From: JAHRAW01 sp965262585
Lineage (GTDB): Bacteria; Pseudomonadota; Gammaproteobacteria; Arenicellales; Poriferihabitantaceae
Reading direction: 5' to 3'
NCBI GenBank assembly: GCA_965262585.1
Contig: OZ253546.1
Span: forward strand, 558,001 to 622,000
Length of the DNA: 64,000 bases
Part shown: positions 50,815 through 59,595 of the stretch, in pieces
Numbering within the stretch: position 1 is the stretch's first letter
Layout: each line of letters starts with the position of its first letter
Position numbers and translations under genes: made by a program
Notes under the pieces: model-generated
Told to the model about the DNA's origin: nothing
The model's database searches: none
Seen by the model: only the letters and a program-made list of their open reading frames with translations

Positions 50815-51621
50815 ATGATCAAACTTGCTATCGCCGGTGCGGCGGGGCGTATGGGTTGCGCGCTTATTCGTGCAGCCGCGTGCGTTGATGGGGTCGAAGT
50901 GACTGCGGCTCTGGAGCATGACGCGCATCCTTCGCTGGGGAAAGACGCGGGGGCTGTCGCTGGTTGTGGCGATATTGGCATTGCGTTGAGCGCCGATGCC
51001 ACCGCTGGTGAGTTTGATTTGATGGTTGAATTCACCACACCGGAGGCTACGCTGGAGCATCTGAATACCTGCCGACATTTGCGCCGGGGTATGGTGATTG
51101 GCACCACCGGCATTGATGATGAAGGCAAGGCAACCATCCGCCGGGCTGCCGATGACATTCCCATTGTGCTGGCCGCCAACACCAGCGTCGGCGTCAACCT
51201 GTGTCTGGCGCTGGCGGGCATCGCCGCCAAAGTGCTGGGGCCACTGGCCGATGTCGAAATCGTGGAAGCCCACCATCGCGACAAAGTGGACGCGCCTTCG
51301 GGGACGGCGTTGTTGCTCGGTCAGGTGGTTGCCCAATCTCTCGACAAAGACCTCGCCAAAGACGGCGTGTTCACCCGGCACGGCCACACCGGCCAACGCA
51401 AACCCGGCAGCATCGGTTTTTCCACCATCCGTGGCGGCGACCTCGCCGGCGAACACACGGTACTTTTCATCGGCGACAGCGAACGAATCGAAATAACCCA
51501 CCGCGCCACCGACCGCCGCATCTTCGCCGACGGCGCCGTCAAAGCCGCCCAATGGCTGGCAACCCGACCATCGGGCCTGTTCACCATGCAAGATGTGCTC
51601 GGACTTCCCGGAGACGAATAG
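50815..51621 (+). CDS. dapB: 4-Hydroxy-tetrahydrodipicolinate reductase DapB
   Basis: Lysine/diaminopimelate pathway. From the ATG at 50815 (AGGAAAA upstream) the protein is 268 residues, normal. MIKLAIAGAAGRMGCALIRA has the NAD(P)H Rossmann loop. MVEFTTPEATLEHL, GTTGIDDEG and the signature EAHHRDKVDAPSGTA (catalytic His and Lys) follow. The open frame extends 18 codons upstream without support. Convergent with livF. Confidence 0.96.
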   Translation: MIKLAIAGAAGRMGCALIRAAACVDGVEVTAALEHDAHPSLGKDAGAVAGCGDIGIALSADATAGEFDLMVEFTTPEATLEHLNTCRHLRRGMVIGTTGIDDEGKATIRRAADDIPIVLAANTSVGVNLCLALAGIAAKVLGPLADVEIVEAHHRDKVDAPSGTALLLGQVVAQSLDKDLAKDGVFTRHGHTGQRKPGSIGFSTIRGGDLAGEHTVLFIGDSERIEITHRATDRRIFADGAVKAAQWLATRPSGLFTMQDVLGLPGDE

Positions 51622-51681
51622 CAGAAATAAATGTCCGGCGGAGTTGCTCATTAAAAAGAAACTACCCACAACACCTACGGT

Positions 51682-52386
51682 TCAAATTCCAAGATACTTC
51701 GCTTTTAAGTCGGCGGTGGACAGTAGTGCATGGGAGGTTCCTTGCCAGACGATGGTGCCTTTTTCGATGAGGTAGTGATGATCGGCAATTTTGCTTAGTT
51801 CGTCTAGATTTTTATCGATGAGCAACAGGGAAATTCCGGTTTTTTTTATTTCGTTGAGTTTTTCCCAGAGGTCTTTTTGCACCAGAGGCGCGAGTCCTTC
51901 GGTGGCTTCGTCTAGGATTAGCAGTTGCGGGTTGAGCATTAGCGCGCGGCCGGTGGCGAGCATTTGTTGTTCGCCGCCGGACAGTTGGCTACCCATGTTG
52001 CCGAGGCGTCCTTTGAGTTGCGGGAACAAATCCAGCACGCGCTCCAGCGTCCACGGGGTGCGCGAGTGGTTGTAGTTGGCGGCGGTGGCGATGAGGTTTT
52101 CCCGGACGTTCAGGTTGGGAAAAATTTGCCGACCTTCGGGCACCAAGCCGATGCCCTTTTGCGCGACCTTGAACGCGGGCAGGCCGCTTATTTTTTCATG
52201 GTTATAAAAAATTTCGCCGCGCTTGCACGGCAAGTTGCCGATGATGGAATTAACCGTGGTGGTTTTGCCCATGCCATTTCTTCCCAGCAGCGTAACGGCG
52301 CTACCGGCGGGGATTTCCAAACTAACACCAAACAGCACTTGACTGCTGCCGTAAAAAGTTTCGATATTTTTTACTACCAGCGTCAC
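51682..52386 (-). CDS. livF: Branched-chain amino acid ABC transporter ATP-binding protein LivF
   Basis: 234-residue ABC ATPase. Walker A LLGRNGMGKTTTVNSIIG (the GRNGMGKTT form typical of LivF), signature SQLSGGEQQMLATGRALM, Walker B LLILDEATEGLAPL. It overlaps the livG stop by 4 bases. One of two ATPases powering the HAAT-family importer encoded by livK-H-M-G-F. Confidence 0.94.
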   Translation of the reverse strand: MTLVVKNIETFYGSSQVLFGVSLEIPAGSAVTLLGRNGMGKTTTVNSIIGNLPCKRGEIFYNHEKISGLPAFKVAQKGIGLVPEGRQIFPNLNVRENLIATAANYNHSRTPWTLERVLDLFPQLKGRLGNMGSQLSGGEQQMLATGRALMLNPQLLILDEATEGLAPLVQKDLWEKLNEIKKTGISLLLIDKNLDELSKIADHHYLIEKGTIVWQGTSHALLSTADLKAKYLGI

Positions 52387-53123
52387 GCAGATTCCCCCAG
52401 ATAGGCGCGCTGCACCTCGGCGTTGGCGCGTATTTCGGCGATGCTACCGGTGGCGATGATGCGACCGTTCACCAGCACCGAGGTGGTGTCGGCGAGGGTG
52501 AACACCGCGTCCATGTCGTGTTCGATGAGCAGGATGGTGGTTGCGTTTCTGAGTCCGTTTAGCAACTCGATCATTCGGCCGGATTCTTCTTTGCTCATGC
52601 CCGCCATCGGTTCATCCAGCAGCAACAATCTGGGTTTCAACGCCAGTGCCATGGCTAATTCCAAGCGTCGTTGCTCGCCGTGGGAGGCTATCCCGGCGAC
52701 TACTTCGGCGCGGCTGTCGAGTTTGACGGAAGCCAGATAGTGCATGGCGCGGTCGCGCAGGGCCAGGTCTTCGCCCACCGGCGACCAGAATCGGAACGAA
52801 TGGCCGGCCGTGGACTGCACGGCGAGCATGACATTCTCCAGCAGGGTCATCGGCGGAATAACGCTGGTAATCTGAAACGAGCGCACCAACCCCATGCGGG
52901 CGCGGCGGTGTCGGCTCAAGCGGGTGATGTCTCGACCGGCAAAGCGAATGGTGCCGCTGTCGGGACGCAACGCACCGGCCAGTTGCGCAATCAGCGTGGT
53001 TTTTCCGGCGCCGTTGGGGCCGATGATGGCGTGGATGCAATTTTCGGAGACGGCCAGATTGACATCACGCACGGCATGGATGCCGCCGAATTGCTTGTGG
53101 AGTTTTTCGGTCTGCAGAATCAT
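52383..53123 (-). CDS. livG: Branched-chain amino acid ABC transporter ATP-binding protein LivG
   Basis: 246 residues from the ATG at 53123 (MILQTEKLHKQFGGIHAVRD); the frame is open for a further 99 codons inside livM, but those are out of register with livM and not real. Walker A IIGPNGAGKTTLIAQLAG, signature ASHGEQRRLELAMAL, Walker B RLLLLDEPMAGMSKEES, LLIEHDMDAVF. The signature is ASHGEQ rather than LSGGEQ, a usual LivG variation. Starts within the livM stop (ATGA). Confidence 0.94.
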   Translation of the reverse strand: MILQTEKLHKQFGGIHAVRDVNLAVSENCIHAIIGPNGAGKTTLIAQLAGALRPDSGTIRFAGRDITRLSRHRRARMGLVRSFQITSVIPPMTLLENVMLAVQSTAGHSFRFWSPVGEDLALRDRAMHYLASVKLDSRAEVVAGIASHGEQRRLELAMALALKPRLLLLDEPMAGMSKEESGRMIELLNGLRNATTILLIEHDMDAVFTLADTTSVLVNGRIIATGSIAEIRANAEVQRAYLGESA

Positions 53124-54088
53124 CGCCGCGAGGCCATGCGCTTGAGGCCGGCGGTCATCAAGCCGTGTAGCCCGCCTTTGCCGAAAAACAACACCAGCGC
53201 GATGAGCAACAGGCCGAAGATCAACTGCCAGTACACGGTGATGTCGGACAAAAATTCTTCCAGCAGGAGGAACGCGGCGGTGCCGATGAGCGGCCCGGAC
53301 AAAGTGCCGACACCGCCCACCACCAGCATGAATAGCAAATTGGCGGAGCGCGTCCAGTCGATCATTTCGGGGCTGATGAAGTTGGTGAAATTGCCGAGGA
53401 AAAAACCGGCAACGCCGCACATCGTGCCGGAGATTGTGTAACAGACCAGTTTGTAGCGATAGGTGTCGAAGCCGAGGGCTTGCATGCGTTCATCGTTGTG
53501 TCGGATGGCGAAAATCACGCGCCCGAAACGGGCTTGCGTCAGGCGATGCGTCAAAAATAAAAATAACAGCAACACCGCGAGTACCGCGTAGTACAAAGTG
53601 GCGGGGTTTTCGATGTCGAGCAGGCCGTTGAACTCGCTGCGCCGGTAAATAATCAAGCCATCGTCGGCGCCGTATTCATCCATGCTGACGAAAGTAAAAT
53701 ACAACATCTGCGCAAACGCCAGAGTAATCAGAATGAAATACAACCCTTTGGTGCGCAGGCAAACCGCGCCGGTGATGAGCGCGAAGGCGGCGCTGCAAAC
53801 CATCGCCAGACCGAGGTGCAGGAAGCCGTTATGAAGATCGTAATGGACCGGAATACCGACGCTGTATGCACCGATGCCGATGTAGGCGGCGTGGCCGAGG
53901 CTGATCATGCCGCCGCCGACTATCAGGTTCAGACTGAGCACCGCAATGGCGAGTATCAGCACTCTAGTCAGGAGATCCAAATAGAAACTTTGCCCGCTCA
54001 TGGATGCCACCATAGGCGCGGCCAGCAGCAGGATAATCAGTAGCAGACCTGTCGCCAGCAGGCAGGCGAATGTTCGGCGGCCGTTCAT
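53120..54088 (-). CDS. livM: Branched-chain amino acid ABC transporter permease LivM
   Basis: 322 residues from the ATG at 54088 (MNGRRTFACLLATGLLLIIL). Roughly nine membrane segments; family stretches ILAIAVLSLNLIVGGGMISL, GHAAYIGIGAYSVG and HNDERMQALGFDTYRYKLV (the EAA-like cytoplasmic loop). The frame extends further upstream inside livH, but only from the ATG does it match. Overlaps livH and livG by 4 bases each. Confidence 0.94.
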   Translation of the reverse strand: MNGRRTFACLLATGLLLIILLLAAPMVASMSGQSFYLDLLTRVLILAIAVLSLNLIVGGGMISLGHAAYIGIGAYSVGIPVHYDLHNGFLHLGLAMVCSAAFALITGAVCLRTKGLYFILITLAFAQMLYFTFVSMDEYGADDGLIIYRRSEFNGLLDIENPATLYYAVLAVLLLFLFLTHRLTQARFGRVIFAIRHNDERMQALGFDTYRYKLVCYTISGTMCGVAGFFLGNFTNFISPEMIDWTRSANLLFMLVVGGVGTLSGPLIGTAAFLLLEEFLSDITVYWQLIFGLLLIALVLFFGKGGLHGLMTAGLKRMASRR

Positions 54089-55014
54089 TTGCCGATGAAA
54101 CCCACTGGCGGGAATAACCCACGGGGTTTGAATACCAGCACCACCGCCATCAACAGGTATACCAGCATGGCCGACAACGCCGGTGCCGCGGTTTCGGCGG
54201 ATTGATTGGAGAGGAATATTTTGAGTAAGTCGTCGAGGTAGGAACGGCCCAGGGTGTCGATAAAACCAATCAACATTGCGCCGTAGAACGCGCCCTTGAT
54301 GGAGCCTATGCCGCCGATGATGACCACCACAAATGCGATGATGATGATCTCGTTGCCCATGCCGATGCTGGCTTCGGTGATGGGCGCGATTAACAAGCCG
54401 GCGAATCCGGCCAGGGCGGCGCCGATGGCGAACACGATCAGATACAGGCGGTCGATATTCACGCCCAGCGCGGTGACCATGACGCGGTTGGATGCACCGG
54501 CGCGAATCAGCATGCCGAGGCGGGAACGGGCCACCAGAAAATACAATCCTATTGCCACCAACGAACCACAAGCGATGATCAGCAAGCGGTAGGTCGGCAG
54601 AACAAAACCCGCGACTTCGACTTGACCGTTCAACACTTCGGGCAAGGGAATGGCGGCACCGGCGGCGCCCCAGATGAGGTGGGCGAGGGTGTCGAAAACT
54701 AGAATCAGGCCATAGGTCACCAGCACTTGGTCAAGATGATCTTTGCGATACAGTTTTCGCACCACCAACCATTCCACCAGCGCGCCGATTATGAACACCC
54801 CAATCACGGCAACCACCGCAGCGGTGATGAATGAGCCGGTCAACGCCGTCACGGTGGCGCAGATGAACGCCCCGATCATGTAGAACGAGCCGTGGGACAG
54901 GTTGATGAAGTCCATGATTCCGAAGATCAGGGACAACCCAGACGCGAGCAGAAACAGCAACAAGCCGAGTTGCAGGCCATTCAGCAACTGAGAAATCAGG
55001 AGATACCAATCCAT
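54085..55014 (-). CDS. livH: Branched-chain amino acid ABC transporter permease LivH
   Basis: 309 residues, about eight membrane segments. Opens MDWYLLISQLLNGLQLGLLL with SLIFGIMDFINLSHGSFYMI, the LivH hallmark. The cytoplasmic loop VARSRLGMLIRAGASNRVMV corresponds to the ATPase contact, and IIIIAFVVVIIGGIGSIKGA follows. It comes 64 bases after the livK stop. Confidence 0.95.
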   Translation of the reverse strand: MDWYLLISQLLNGLQLGLLLFLLASGLSLIFGIMDFINLSHGSFYMIGAFICATVTALTGSFITAAVVAVIGVFIIGALVEWLVVRKLYRKDHLDQVLVTYGLILVFDTLAHLIWGAAGAAIPLPEVLNGQVEVAGFVLPTYRLLIIACGSLVAIGLYFLVARSRLGMLIRAGASNRVMVTALGVNIDRLYLIVFAIGAALAGFAGLLIAPITEASIGMGNEIIIIAFVVVIIGGIGSIKGAFYGAMLIGFIDTLGRSYLDDLLKIFLSNQSAETAAPALSAMLVYLLMAVVLVFKPRGLFPPVGFIGK

Positions 55015-55078
55015 CGGCGGGTTATGTATGTACCAGCGCGAACACGCAGGCGGTCACTTGTGTACCCGAAACAGCCGA

Positions 55079-56272
55079 CTACAATTTACACGCTCCGGCA
55101 TAGGGGTCTTGATGATTTTCATATACGGTGGCGACCGTTTCGGTGGTCCAGTTTCCGTCAGCATCCGCCACCACTTCGCGCAAGTAAAAATTTTGCACCG
55201 GCAGATGATTTTTGCCGTAACTATACTTGCCACGCACCGAGGCGAAGTCGGCTTTTGTCATGGCCGCGCGCAGTGCATCCGCATCGCTCAAGTCGCCGCC
55301 GGTGGCGCGCAAGGCGCTGTCGATGAGCAAGATGCTGTCGTAAGATTGCGCGGCGTAAAACGATGGGTAAGTGCCGTGCCGGGCTTTGAAGTCGGCGACG
55401 AATTTATGGTTGGCGGCGTTGTCGAGATCCGGCGCCCAGAACATCGTGCTCTTTGAACCGAGTACGCTTTTCATGTTGGCGGCCTGAAATTTCGGCAGGG
55501 AAATGGAGTCCACCGTGAACACGCTGTAAAGCGGCAACTTATCCTTGAGCCCGGCTTGCTGATACTGCTTGAGGAAAGCGCCACCGGCACTGCCCGGATA
55601 AAAAATGAACAACCCATCGGCGCCGGAGGCTTTGGCTTTGGCAAGTTCCGCGGAAAAATCCAACTGCTTGTCCTTGCCCCATTTGGTCAGATCCTTGCCC
55701 ACCACCTCGCCCTTGAAAGTGCGCTCGACGCCGGATGCCATGTTCTTACCCGCCGCGTAATTGGGCACCATGACATACAATGATTTCACTCCGAGTTGAT
55801 TCAAAACTTCACCCATGGCCATGGGCGTCTGATCGTTCTGCCATGAAGTAGAAAAGAAATTTTTATGGCAGTTCTTGCCCGCGAGTTGCGAAGGACCGGC
55901 GTTGGAACTGATCAAAAACTTACCGGAATCCAGAACTGTTTTGCTGGAAGCCAACAACACATGAGACCAAATATAACCGGCGACAAAATCCACATCGTCC
56001 TTCTTCACCAGTTTGTCGGTTTTTTGCTTACCGACTTCCGGCTTGAAACCATCATCCTCAAAAATAACCTCGATGTCCTTACCCGCCATCTTGCCACCAA
56101 GATGTTCCACCGCCAAGTTCACCGCATTTTGCATATCCTCACCAATCACCCCGGCCGGAGTAGTCAACGTGGTAACAAAACCAATCTTAACGCTGTCTGC
56201 ATAACCGACTGCGGGCATGGCTATGGATGCGGCTAAAATGGCGGCGGTGATAAGTGGTTTATTTGCGATCAT
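55079..56272 (-). CDS. livK: Branched-chain amino acid ABC transporter substrate-binding protein
   Basis: Periplasmic binding protein, 397 residues from the ATG at 56272 (GAGGAG 8-13 bases upstream). Signal peptide MIANKPLITAAILAASIAMP with cleavage likely after GYA. Type 1 fold: DSVKIGFVTTLTTPAGVIGE, DDVDFVAGYIWSHVLLASSK, FISSNAGPSQLAGKNCHKNF and AQSYDSILLIDSALRATGGD. Some relatives bind amides or other ligands, so specificity is tentative. The open frame runs 46 codons upstream through a 7-bp repeat and is not real there. Confidence 0.92.
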   Translation of the reverse strand: MIANKPLITAAILAASIAMPAVGYADSVKIGFVTTLTTPAGVIGEDMQNAVNLAVEHLGGKMAGKDIEVIFEDDGFKPEVGKQKTDKLVKKDDVDFVAGYIWSHVLLASSKTVLDSGKFLISSNAGPSQLAGKNCHKNFFSTSWQNDQTPMAMGEVLNQLGVKSLYVMVPNYAAGKNMASGVERTFKGEVVGKDLTKWGKDKQLDFSAELAKAKASGADGLFIFYPGSAGGAFLKQYQQAGLKDKLPLYSVFTVDSISLPKFQAANMKSVLGSKSTMFWAPDLDNAANHKFVADFKARHGTYPSFYAAQSYDSILLIDSALRATGGDLSDADALRAAMTKADFASVRGKYSYGKNHLPVQNFYLREVVADADGNWTTETVATVYENHQDPYAGACKL

Positions 56273-56289
56273 GCCTTGCTCCTCTGTGC

Positions 56290-56324
56290 TGGGTGTTGGG
56301 TGTTGGGTATTGGATGTTGGGTAT
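56290..56324 (-). repeat. 7-bp tandem repeat in the livK leader
   Basis: Five consecutive units TGGGTGT, TGGGTGT, TGGGTAT, TGGATGT, TGGGTAT (plus-strand reading) lie 18-52 bases upstream of the livK ATG, directly before its Shine-Dalgarno. Copy-number change would alter promoter-to-start spacing. Confidence 0.8.
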
Positions 56325-56479
56325 TGGAAGTACGAAAAATCGCTCCGGCGAACAATGCCCATTTTATCCCGGCATTCACCAACCCGCAACGGCGTGTATG
56401 CGCCGGACATGTTCTTTTAATGAGCACCTCGCGCCGCTTCGGACAGGTCGCGACCTGTCCCTACGGGGGAAAATATAAT

Positions 56480-56790
56480 CTTGTCATTCCCGCGGAAGCG
56501 GGAATCCAGAGAAAATATGTCCGGCGACAGCCGCTCCCTACGCCGTCATTCTCGTGCCGCCAAGTCGTTATTTCCGCGACAGCGGGAATGACGAGTTGGG
56601 GGACACGGGAATCCAGTACAACATGTGCGGCGACAGCCGACTCCTTATTTGGCTTTCTGGATTCCCGATACGATGAAAAATATAGTCGCTGGCGCTCCCT
56701 ATTTTTCTATCGTTCGGGAATGACGCACTTTTGATATTCCTCGTTTGCGGATGAGGACTCCCAGACTCGTCATTCTCGTGCCCCAACTGC
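56480..56790. repeat. Intergenic hairpin-repeat array 2 (one full 61-bp core)
   Basis: Same family as at 13.0-13.9 kb. One 61-bp core at 56661-56721 with the same arms, loop and length, one copy of the second hairpin at 56560-56599 (CCAAGTCG against CGAGTTGG, so one arm position is unpaired), and flanking GGGAATCCAG palindromes from 56485. It lies upstream of livK. Confidence 0.88.
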
Positions 56791-56827
56791 CCCTACAACA
56801 TCACACCGCAACAGACACCTGAAACAT

Positions 56828-56974
56828 GATGAATTGATCTCGAACCGCTATCCACTGGAGAAAATAAATCACGCGATTGATGAGGTCAAGCGGGACAAAG
56901 TGCTACGGAATGTGATTGTTTTTGGCATCATGGAATGGAGCAATAAAAACACACCAACACCAATACATTTTTAA
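56828..56974 (+). pseudogene. C-terminal scrap of a zinc-type alcohol dehydrogenase
   Basis: 48 codons reading DELISNRYPLEKINHAIDEV then KRDKVLRNVIVF before drifting and stopping at 56974. The segment LISxRYPLxxINxAxxxVxxxxVLRxVIVF is the end of medium-chain Zn-dependent alcohol dehydrogenases. No upstream part of the gene remains; the repeat array abuts it, suggesting a deletion. Confidence 0.6.
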
Positions 56975-57002
56975 TTATTTACCTTCGTTAATGAAAAATA
57001 TC

Positions 57003-57653
57003 CTACACTCTAATTTCGTCCCAATACTCATAACTTTGTATCACTTGAAACTGACGAATTCCATGTTTTGATAACAATTTTCGATCAAGTTGTTGGCTGG
57101 CATATTTATTGTGGTAGATATCTAATTCAACATCGTCTTCGTTTGAAGTAGACAGCACTCCAATTGCACTAATAGACGTATTATCATTTTCGGTCATTGA
57201 TATATTTCGCAAATTATATTCTATTATCGGAGTAGAGCTATACTTCGGATACTTTATAACTCCTGTGCCGTACATGGCGACCATGATGTCGTATGGTCTA
57301 GTGTGGTCAATCTTTATGCCGTGTCCATATTGGATATCGCATAAAATTAAAATTCCGGGATGTTTTCCTTTTGTTCCTGCCTTAATCTGTTTGGACGAAT
57401 CTGTAATTTTATTTCGAACACGTTTTCCTGGGGTGTCCGAAATCACACAAAACTCTTTCACTTTACGCAATTCATCCCATTTCTTCTCTTCCTTGTTCCG
57501 GGAAAATTCTTTTACTTCGACAATAATTTTCCGATCGCCCATTTTTATTACGTAATCGGGTGTTTTTGTACCTTTTCTCTCTACTGGTTCACAGAACAAA
57601 CCTTTATTGTTGCAGAATTGTTCAAACCATTTCTCGGACTGAGTCTTCGCCAT
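57003..57653 (-). CDS. PD-(D/E)XK nuclease-like protein, orphan
   Basis: 216 residues, AT-rich compared with both neighbours. The core TPDYVIKMGDRKIIVEVKEF supplies D33 and E46-V-K48 after a short N-terminal helix with Glu (SEKWFEQFC), the layout of PD-(D/E)XK nucleases. The C-terminal half (ILILCDIQYGHGIKIDHTRP) was not recognised. No methyltransferase is adjacent, so it is probably not a type II restriction enzyme with its partner; it could be a solitary restriction or defence nuclease. Acquired separately, judging by composition. Confidence 0.75.
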   Translation of the reverse strand: MAKTQSEKWFEQFCNNKGLFCEPVERKGTKTPDYVIKMGDRKIIVEVKEFSRNKEEKKWDELRKVKEFCVISDTPGKRVRNKITDSSKQIKAGTKGKHPGILILCDIQYGHGIKIDHTRPYDIMVAMYGTGVIKYPKYSSTPIIEYNLRNISMTENDNTSISAIGVLSTSNEDDVELDIYHNKYASQQLDRKLLSKHGIRQFQVIQSYEYWDEIRV

Positions 57654-57777
57654 TTTCTACACCTGATAATGTTATACAGAATAAGTATATAGCAGTAGGT
57701 TTTATTGTGAGTAAGTTGTAATTATTCATTTAATACGAAAAACCACCTAACACAAAGTCATACCGCCAACATTAGAA

Positions 57778-58725
57778 TCACTTCTCCAACTCCACCTGCA
57801 ACGCCGGCACCGCAACAAATAAATCTTCATTCCACGAGTAATCTGCGACTTGAAAGATTGGTGCTTCTTCGTCGCTGTTGATGGCGACTATGCATTTTGA
57901 GTCTTTCATTCCGGCGAGGTGTTGGATGGCGCCGGAGATGCCGACTGCTAGGTAGAGGTCGGGGGCGACTACTTTGCCGGTTTGCCCGACTTGGTAGTCG
58001 TTGGGCACGAACCCGGCATCGACGGCGGCGCGTGAGGCACCAACGGCGCCGCCGAGTTGGTCGGCGAGTTTCTCGAGCATGGCGAAGTTATCGCCGCTTT
58101 GCATGCCGCGGCCACCGGACACCACGACCCGCGCCGAGGTCAGTTCCGGGCGCTCGCTATGGCTCAGGGTATGCTCGATGAACTTGACTTGGTCGCTGGT
58201 GTTCGCCGGGGGGATGTTGTGAATTTCCGCAGCGCCGCCTTCAGCCTCGGCCAACGCAAACGCGGTGGTGCGCACGGTGATCATTTTCACCGGGTCCGAG
58301 GACTTCACCGTCTCCATCGCGTTACCGGCATAAATCGGCCGCACGAATGTGTCTTCGGATACCACCTCGCTGATGTCGGAGATGGATTGAAGATCGCACA
58401 GCGCCGCCGCGTAGGGAATCAGCGCCTTGCCAAAAGTCGAGGCCGGGGCGAGCACATGGGTATAATTTTCGACATGCGCCGCCACCAATGCGGCCAGATC
58501 TTCGGTGCCGGCGTGGGCATATACTTGGTCATCGGCGACCAGCACCTTTGCCACACCACCGGCGGCGGCGCAGGCATTGGCAATTTCGCCGACGCCGTGG
58601 CCGGCCACCAGCACATGAATATCACCGCCCATAGCCGCGGCGGCGGTAATCGTGTTCAGCGTTCCCGGATACAACGCCATGGGCGTTGCCGAGGGGTCGT
58701 GTTCCGCAATAACTAGAATGCTCAT
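57778..58725 (-). CDS. etfA: Electron transfer flavoprotein alpha subunit
   Basis: 315 residues from the ATG at 58725, overlapping the etfB stop (TGATG). FAD-binding C-domain: VVSGGRGMQSGDNFAMLEKL, VGASRAAVDAGFVPNDYQVG, QTGKVVAPDLYLAVGISGAI and HLAGMKDSKCIVAINSDEEA. ETF takes electrons from acyl-CoA dehydrogenases such as FadE (encoded at 10.5 kb) to ETF-ubiquinone oxidoreductase. Confidence 0.96.
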   Translation of the reverse strand: MSILVIAEHDPSATPMALYPGTLNTITAAAAMGGDIHVLVAGHGVGEIANACAAAGGVAKVLVADDQVYAHAGTEDLAALVAAHVENYTHVLAPASTFGKALIPYAAALCDLQSISDISEVVSEDTFVRPIYAGNAMETVKSSDPVKMITVRTTAFALAEAEGGAAEIHNIPPANTSDQVKFIEHTLSHSERPELTSARVVVSGGRGMQSGDNFAMLEKLADQLGGAVGASRAAVDAGFVPNDYQVGQTGKVVAPDLYLAVGISGAIQHLAGMKDSKCIVAINSDEEAPIFQVADYSWNEDLFVAVPALQVELEK

Positions 58726-59474
58726 CAAATCACCTTCGCTTCGTTTTTGAGTTTATCCACCAGTTCGGCGGCACTTTGCACCATAACCCCAGATTCCCGT
58801 TCCGGCGGATCCACCACTTTCAATATTTCGGTGCGATGGCGCATTTCCACGCCGAGGTCGGCGGGCGTCAACACATCGATGGGCTTTTTCTTCGCCTTCA
58901 TAATGTTCGGCAGCGAAGCATAGCGCGGCTCGTTCAAGCGCAAATCGGTGGTAATCACCGCCGGGCTGGTGATTTGCAGATTCTCCAAACCGGCGTCAAT
59001 TTCCCGAGTAATGGCGAAGCCGTCGTCGTTCTTTTTGACCTTGGAAATATAACTGCCGAGTGGCCGCCCCATGAGCGCCGCCACCATTTGACCGGTCTGA
59101 TTGTTGTCGCCGTCAATGGACTGCTTGCCGAGAATGATCAGGTCGGTGCCTTCCTTCTCCGCCGCCGCCGCGATCATTTTGGCGACCAGCAAGGGCTCGA
59201 GGCGCTCCTCGGTGTTGACATGGATGCCACGGTCGGCGCCCATGGCGAGGCCGGTGCGGATCGTCTCCTGGGACTTTTCCGGCCCCGCGGAAAACAGGAT
59301 TACTTCCTCGGCATCGCCGGCTTCTTTGATGCGCAACGCTTCCTCGACGGCAATTTCACAAAACGGATTCATCGCCATTTTGACGTTGGCGGTCTCCACG
59401 CCGCTCCGGTCGGCTTTGACCCGGACGCGGATATTGGCGTCAATCACGCGCTTTACTGGAACCAGAATTTTCAT
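58725..59474 (-). CDS. etfB: Electron transfer flavoprotein beta subunit
   Basis: 249 residues. MKILVPVKRVIDANIRVRVK, NPFCEIAVEEALRIKEAGDA (AMP site), GKQSIDGDNNQTGQMVAALM and REIDAGLENLQITSPAVITT are canonical. First gene of etfBA; divergent from hisN, about 120 bases away, where both promoters must lie. Confidence 0.96.
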   Translation of the reverse strand: MKILVPVKRVIDANIRVRVKADRSGVETANVKMAMNPFCEIAVEEALRIKEAGDAEEVILFSAGPEKSQETIRTGLAMGADRGIHVNTEERLEPLLVAKMIAAAAEKEGTDLIILGKQSIDGDNNQTGQMVAALMGRPLGSYISKVKKNDDGFAITREIDAGLENLQITSPAVITTDLRLNEPRYASLPNIMKAKKKPIDVLTPADLGVEMRHRTEILKVVDPPERESGVMVQSAAELVDKLKNEAKVI

Positions 59475-59595
59475 CGTCCTAGGCTATCCTCCAAAATGAG
59501 TGGGCTGAAAATAACGGCGGATTTTACCGCAAACCGGGCGAAAGTATAAACCGCATAGCGAGCGGAAGTGGCGCAATCCGTTACAATACCCGCCC

